From Clostridia bacterium (lineage in GTDB: Bacteria > Bacillota > Clostridia > UMGS1883), in NCBI GenBank assembly GCA_021202495.1, contig JAJQCX010000194.1, positions 1-6,359 of the forward strand: 6,359 bases of DNA. The letters are read 5' to 3'. Positions 5,165 to 6,359 of this stretch are shown here, one piece after another. The notes under the pieces were generated by a model. That model was not told the origin of the DNA and made no database searches. It saw only the letters and a list, made by a program, of their open reading frames with translations. The position numbers and the translations under genes are program-made. The first letter of the stretch is position 1; the number at the start of each line of letters is the position of its first letter.

Positions 5165-6199
5165 GTGGCTAACCGCATCGCGGGCATAACGGTTGAAATC
5201 GGAGGCGATACTACAAAGCTTTCATCGGCATTGAAGAATGTCAACTCCGAAATCAAATCGACGCAGACACAGCTTAAGGATGTGGAGAAGCTTTTAAAGC
5301 TCGACCCCTCCAATACGGAGCTGCTGACGCAAAAGCAGAAGCTTCTGACCACCGCCATCTCCGACACCAAAGAAAAGCTGACCACGCTGAAAACCGCAGC
5401 GGAGCAGGCAAACGAACAGCTGCAGAAGGGTGAAATCACACAGGAACAGTACGACGCGCTTCAGCGAGAGATTATCGCGACGGAGCAGGAGCTTGAAAAG
5501 CTTGCCGACCAAGCCGCGGAATCAAACGCCGCACTGCAGAAGCTCTCCGAAGTCGGCACAACACTGCAGGATGTCGGAAGCAAGATAACGGGCGTTGGTA
5601 CTGAGCTTACAACAAAGGTCACGGCTCCTATCGTTGCTCTCGGCACGGCGGCTGTGGCGACGGCGGCAAATTTTGAATCGTCAATGTCACAGGTGCAGGC
5701 CACAATGGGAATCACAAAGGATTCCACATCGGAGCTTAACGGCGAAGTCGTAAACACAATGGACACGCTTTCCGCCCTTGCGAAAAAAATGGGATCGGAA
5801 ACGGCGTTTTCGGCTTCCGAATGCGCGGATGCGTTAAACTATCTGGCGCTTGCGGGTTATGACACACAAGAAATGTGCGACACGCTCCCCGTTGTTTTAA
5901 ATCTCGCGGCGGCGGGCAGTATTGACCTTGCTTCCGCGTCCGATATGGTCACCGACGCTATGAGCGCACTCGGCATGGACGCGTCCGAGGCGACGGTCAT
6001 GGTAGACCAAATGGCGAAAACAGCGTCAACCACCAATACATCCGTCGCGCAGTTAGGTGAAGGCATATTAAAAATCGGCGCTACGGCAAAAAGCATAAAG
6101 GGCGGCACCGCAGAGCTTAACACAGCTTTAGGCATCCTCGCCAACAACGGCATCAAGGGCGTGGAAGGCGGCACACATCTTATACTGATATTCAGCTAA
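5165..6199 (+). CDS. Truncated tail tape measure protein
   Basis: The tape measure sets tail length and is ejected with the DNA. MANRIAGITVEIGGDTTKLSSALKNVN, followed by KDVEKLLKLDPSNTELLTQKQ, is the family-typical start. Residues ~15-140 are strongly coiled-coil, with many Lys, Glu, Gln and Leu. The TP901-type core begins around residue 165 (ANFESSMSQVQATMG) and includes TAFSASECADALNYLALAGYD and LGILANNGIKGVEGGTHL. Homology stops at L339 and ILIFS-stop follows. Intact proteins have roughly 700-1500 residues, so more than half is missing. I chose GTG at 5165 because GGAGG (5152-5156) lies 8 bases upstream and the family start fits; the open frame extends back to a TTG at 5150 that overlaps the Shine-Dalgarno. 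Confidence 0.85.
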   Translation: MANRIAGITVEIGGDTTKLSSALKNVNSEIKSTQTQLKDVEKLLKLDPSNTELLTQKQKLLTTAISDTKEKLTTLKTAAEQANEQLQKGEITQEQYDALQREIIATEQELEKLADQAAESNAALQKLSEVGTTLQDVGSKITGVGTELTTKVTAPIVALGTAAVATAANFESSMSQVQATMGITKDSTSELNGEVVNTMDTLSALAKKMGSETAFSASECADALNYLALAGYDTQEMCDTLPVVLNLAAAGSIDLASASDMVTDAMSALGMDASEATVMVDQMAKTASTTNTSVAQLGEGILKIGATAKSIKGGTAELNTALGILANNGIKGVEGGTHLILIFS

Positions 6200-6359
6200 A
6201 AAGCTTGATTTTTTACGCTGTCACGGGTCTACGGGCGGAGATCATTCCATCCGCTTCCGGCATCCCTCGATCTTTAACATCTTACCATCACGTTAACAAT
6301 TACTGTTGTAGTACCTAGTCTCAATTAAAACTTTACATTTCAATAACAGGATATAAGTG
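6181..6359. other. Unrecognised sequence after the prophage break
   Basis: Phage homology ends at about 6180. The remaining ~180 bases have no open frame of useful length with a start and ribosome binding site. A 5-bp inverted repeat GCGGA/TCCGC (6235-6239, 6250-6254) and an AAAAAGCTTGATTTTTT segment near 6198-6214 are too weak to call a terminator. On the minus strand 6213-6281 is open for 22 codons ending in ISARRPVTA-stop; this might be the end of a gene but I do not recognise it. Confidence 0.4.

Noticed and set aside
6332..6357. Possible promoter TTTACA ... TATAAG at the right edge
   Set aside because: The spacer is only 14 bases and no gene is visible downstream in the window.
1..6359. 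CRISPR array, tRNA, rRNA or attachment site
   Set aside because: No regularly spaced repeats, cloverleaf with a CCA end, rRNA-like sequence or matching direct repeats at the two ends were found by eye.

Overview
The window looks like a decayed, partly deleted prophage of a low- to mid-GC Gram-positive host, probably a Clostridia-type gut Firmicute. This is inferred from the strong GGAGG-type ribosome binding sites, the style of the proteins (HK97-like head genes, phi13-like major tail protein, TP901-like tape measure) and a Clostridia-type AAA/DUF4143 ATPase. All convincing genes are on the + strand.

Layout. Bases 1-283 hold no gene I can support, but they contain a cluster of short inverted repeats (81-170) and a hairpin that buries the ribosome binding site of the first gene. 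The first open frame (284-1513) is a chimera. Its first ~65 residues resemble the N-terminus of sigma-70-like proteins of Clostridial mobile elements, and the rest is the C-terminal part of a phage large terminase: motif III plus the RNase H-like nuclease, without Walker A or B. Next comes a self-contained cargo cassette (about 1530-3100): two related ~40-bp palindromes bracketing an extended -10 promoter, a full-length AAA ATPase with a DUF4143 C-terminal domain (1672-2961), and a strong intrinsic terminator. It sits between terminase and portal, where phages often carry 'moron' genes.

After the cassette the phage structural genes resume in the expected order, but large pieces are missing. 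The portal N-terminal half (from 3126) runs at ~3750 into the head-tail connector, so the portal C-terminus, protease and major capsid protein are lost. The connector is followed by a head-closure protein that is cut at ~4280 and joined to the C-terminal half of the major tail protein, so the tail completion and tail terminator genes are lost. The two tail assembly chaperone frames (4586-4960 and 4962-5126) are complete, with an A8 slippery run near the end of the first. The tape measure protein (5165-6199) is cut after ~340 residues, at ~6180, by sequence I do not recognise.

The virion genes cannot make particles: there is no capsid gene, the portal is half-length, and the terminase has no motor core. 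The ATPase cassette is the only unit that appears complete with its own promoter, operator-like sites and terminator. It is the most likely part to be under selection and the best candidate for something of interest. The chimeric sigma/terminase frame is open throughout and could encode a stable protein, but it is more simply explained as a deletion product.
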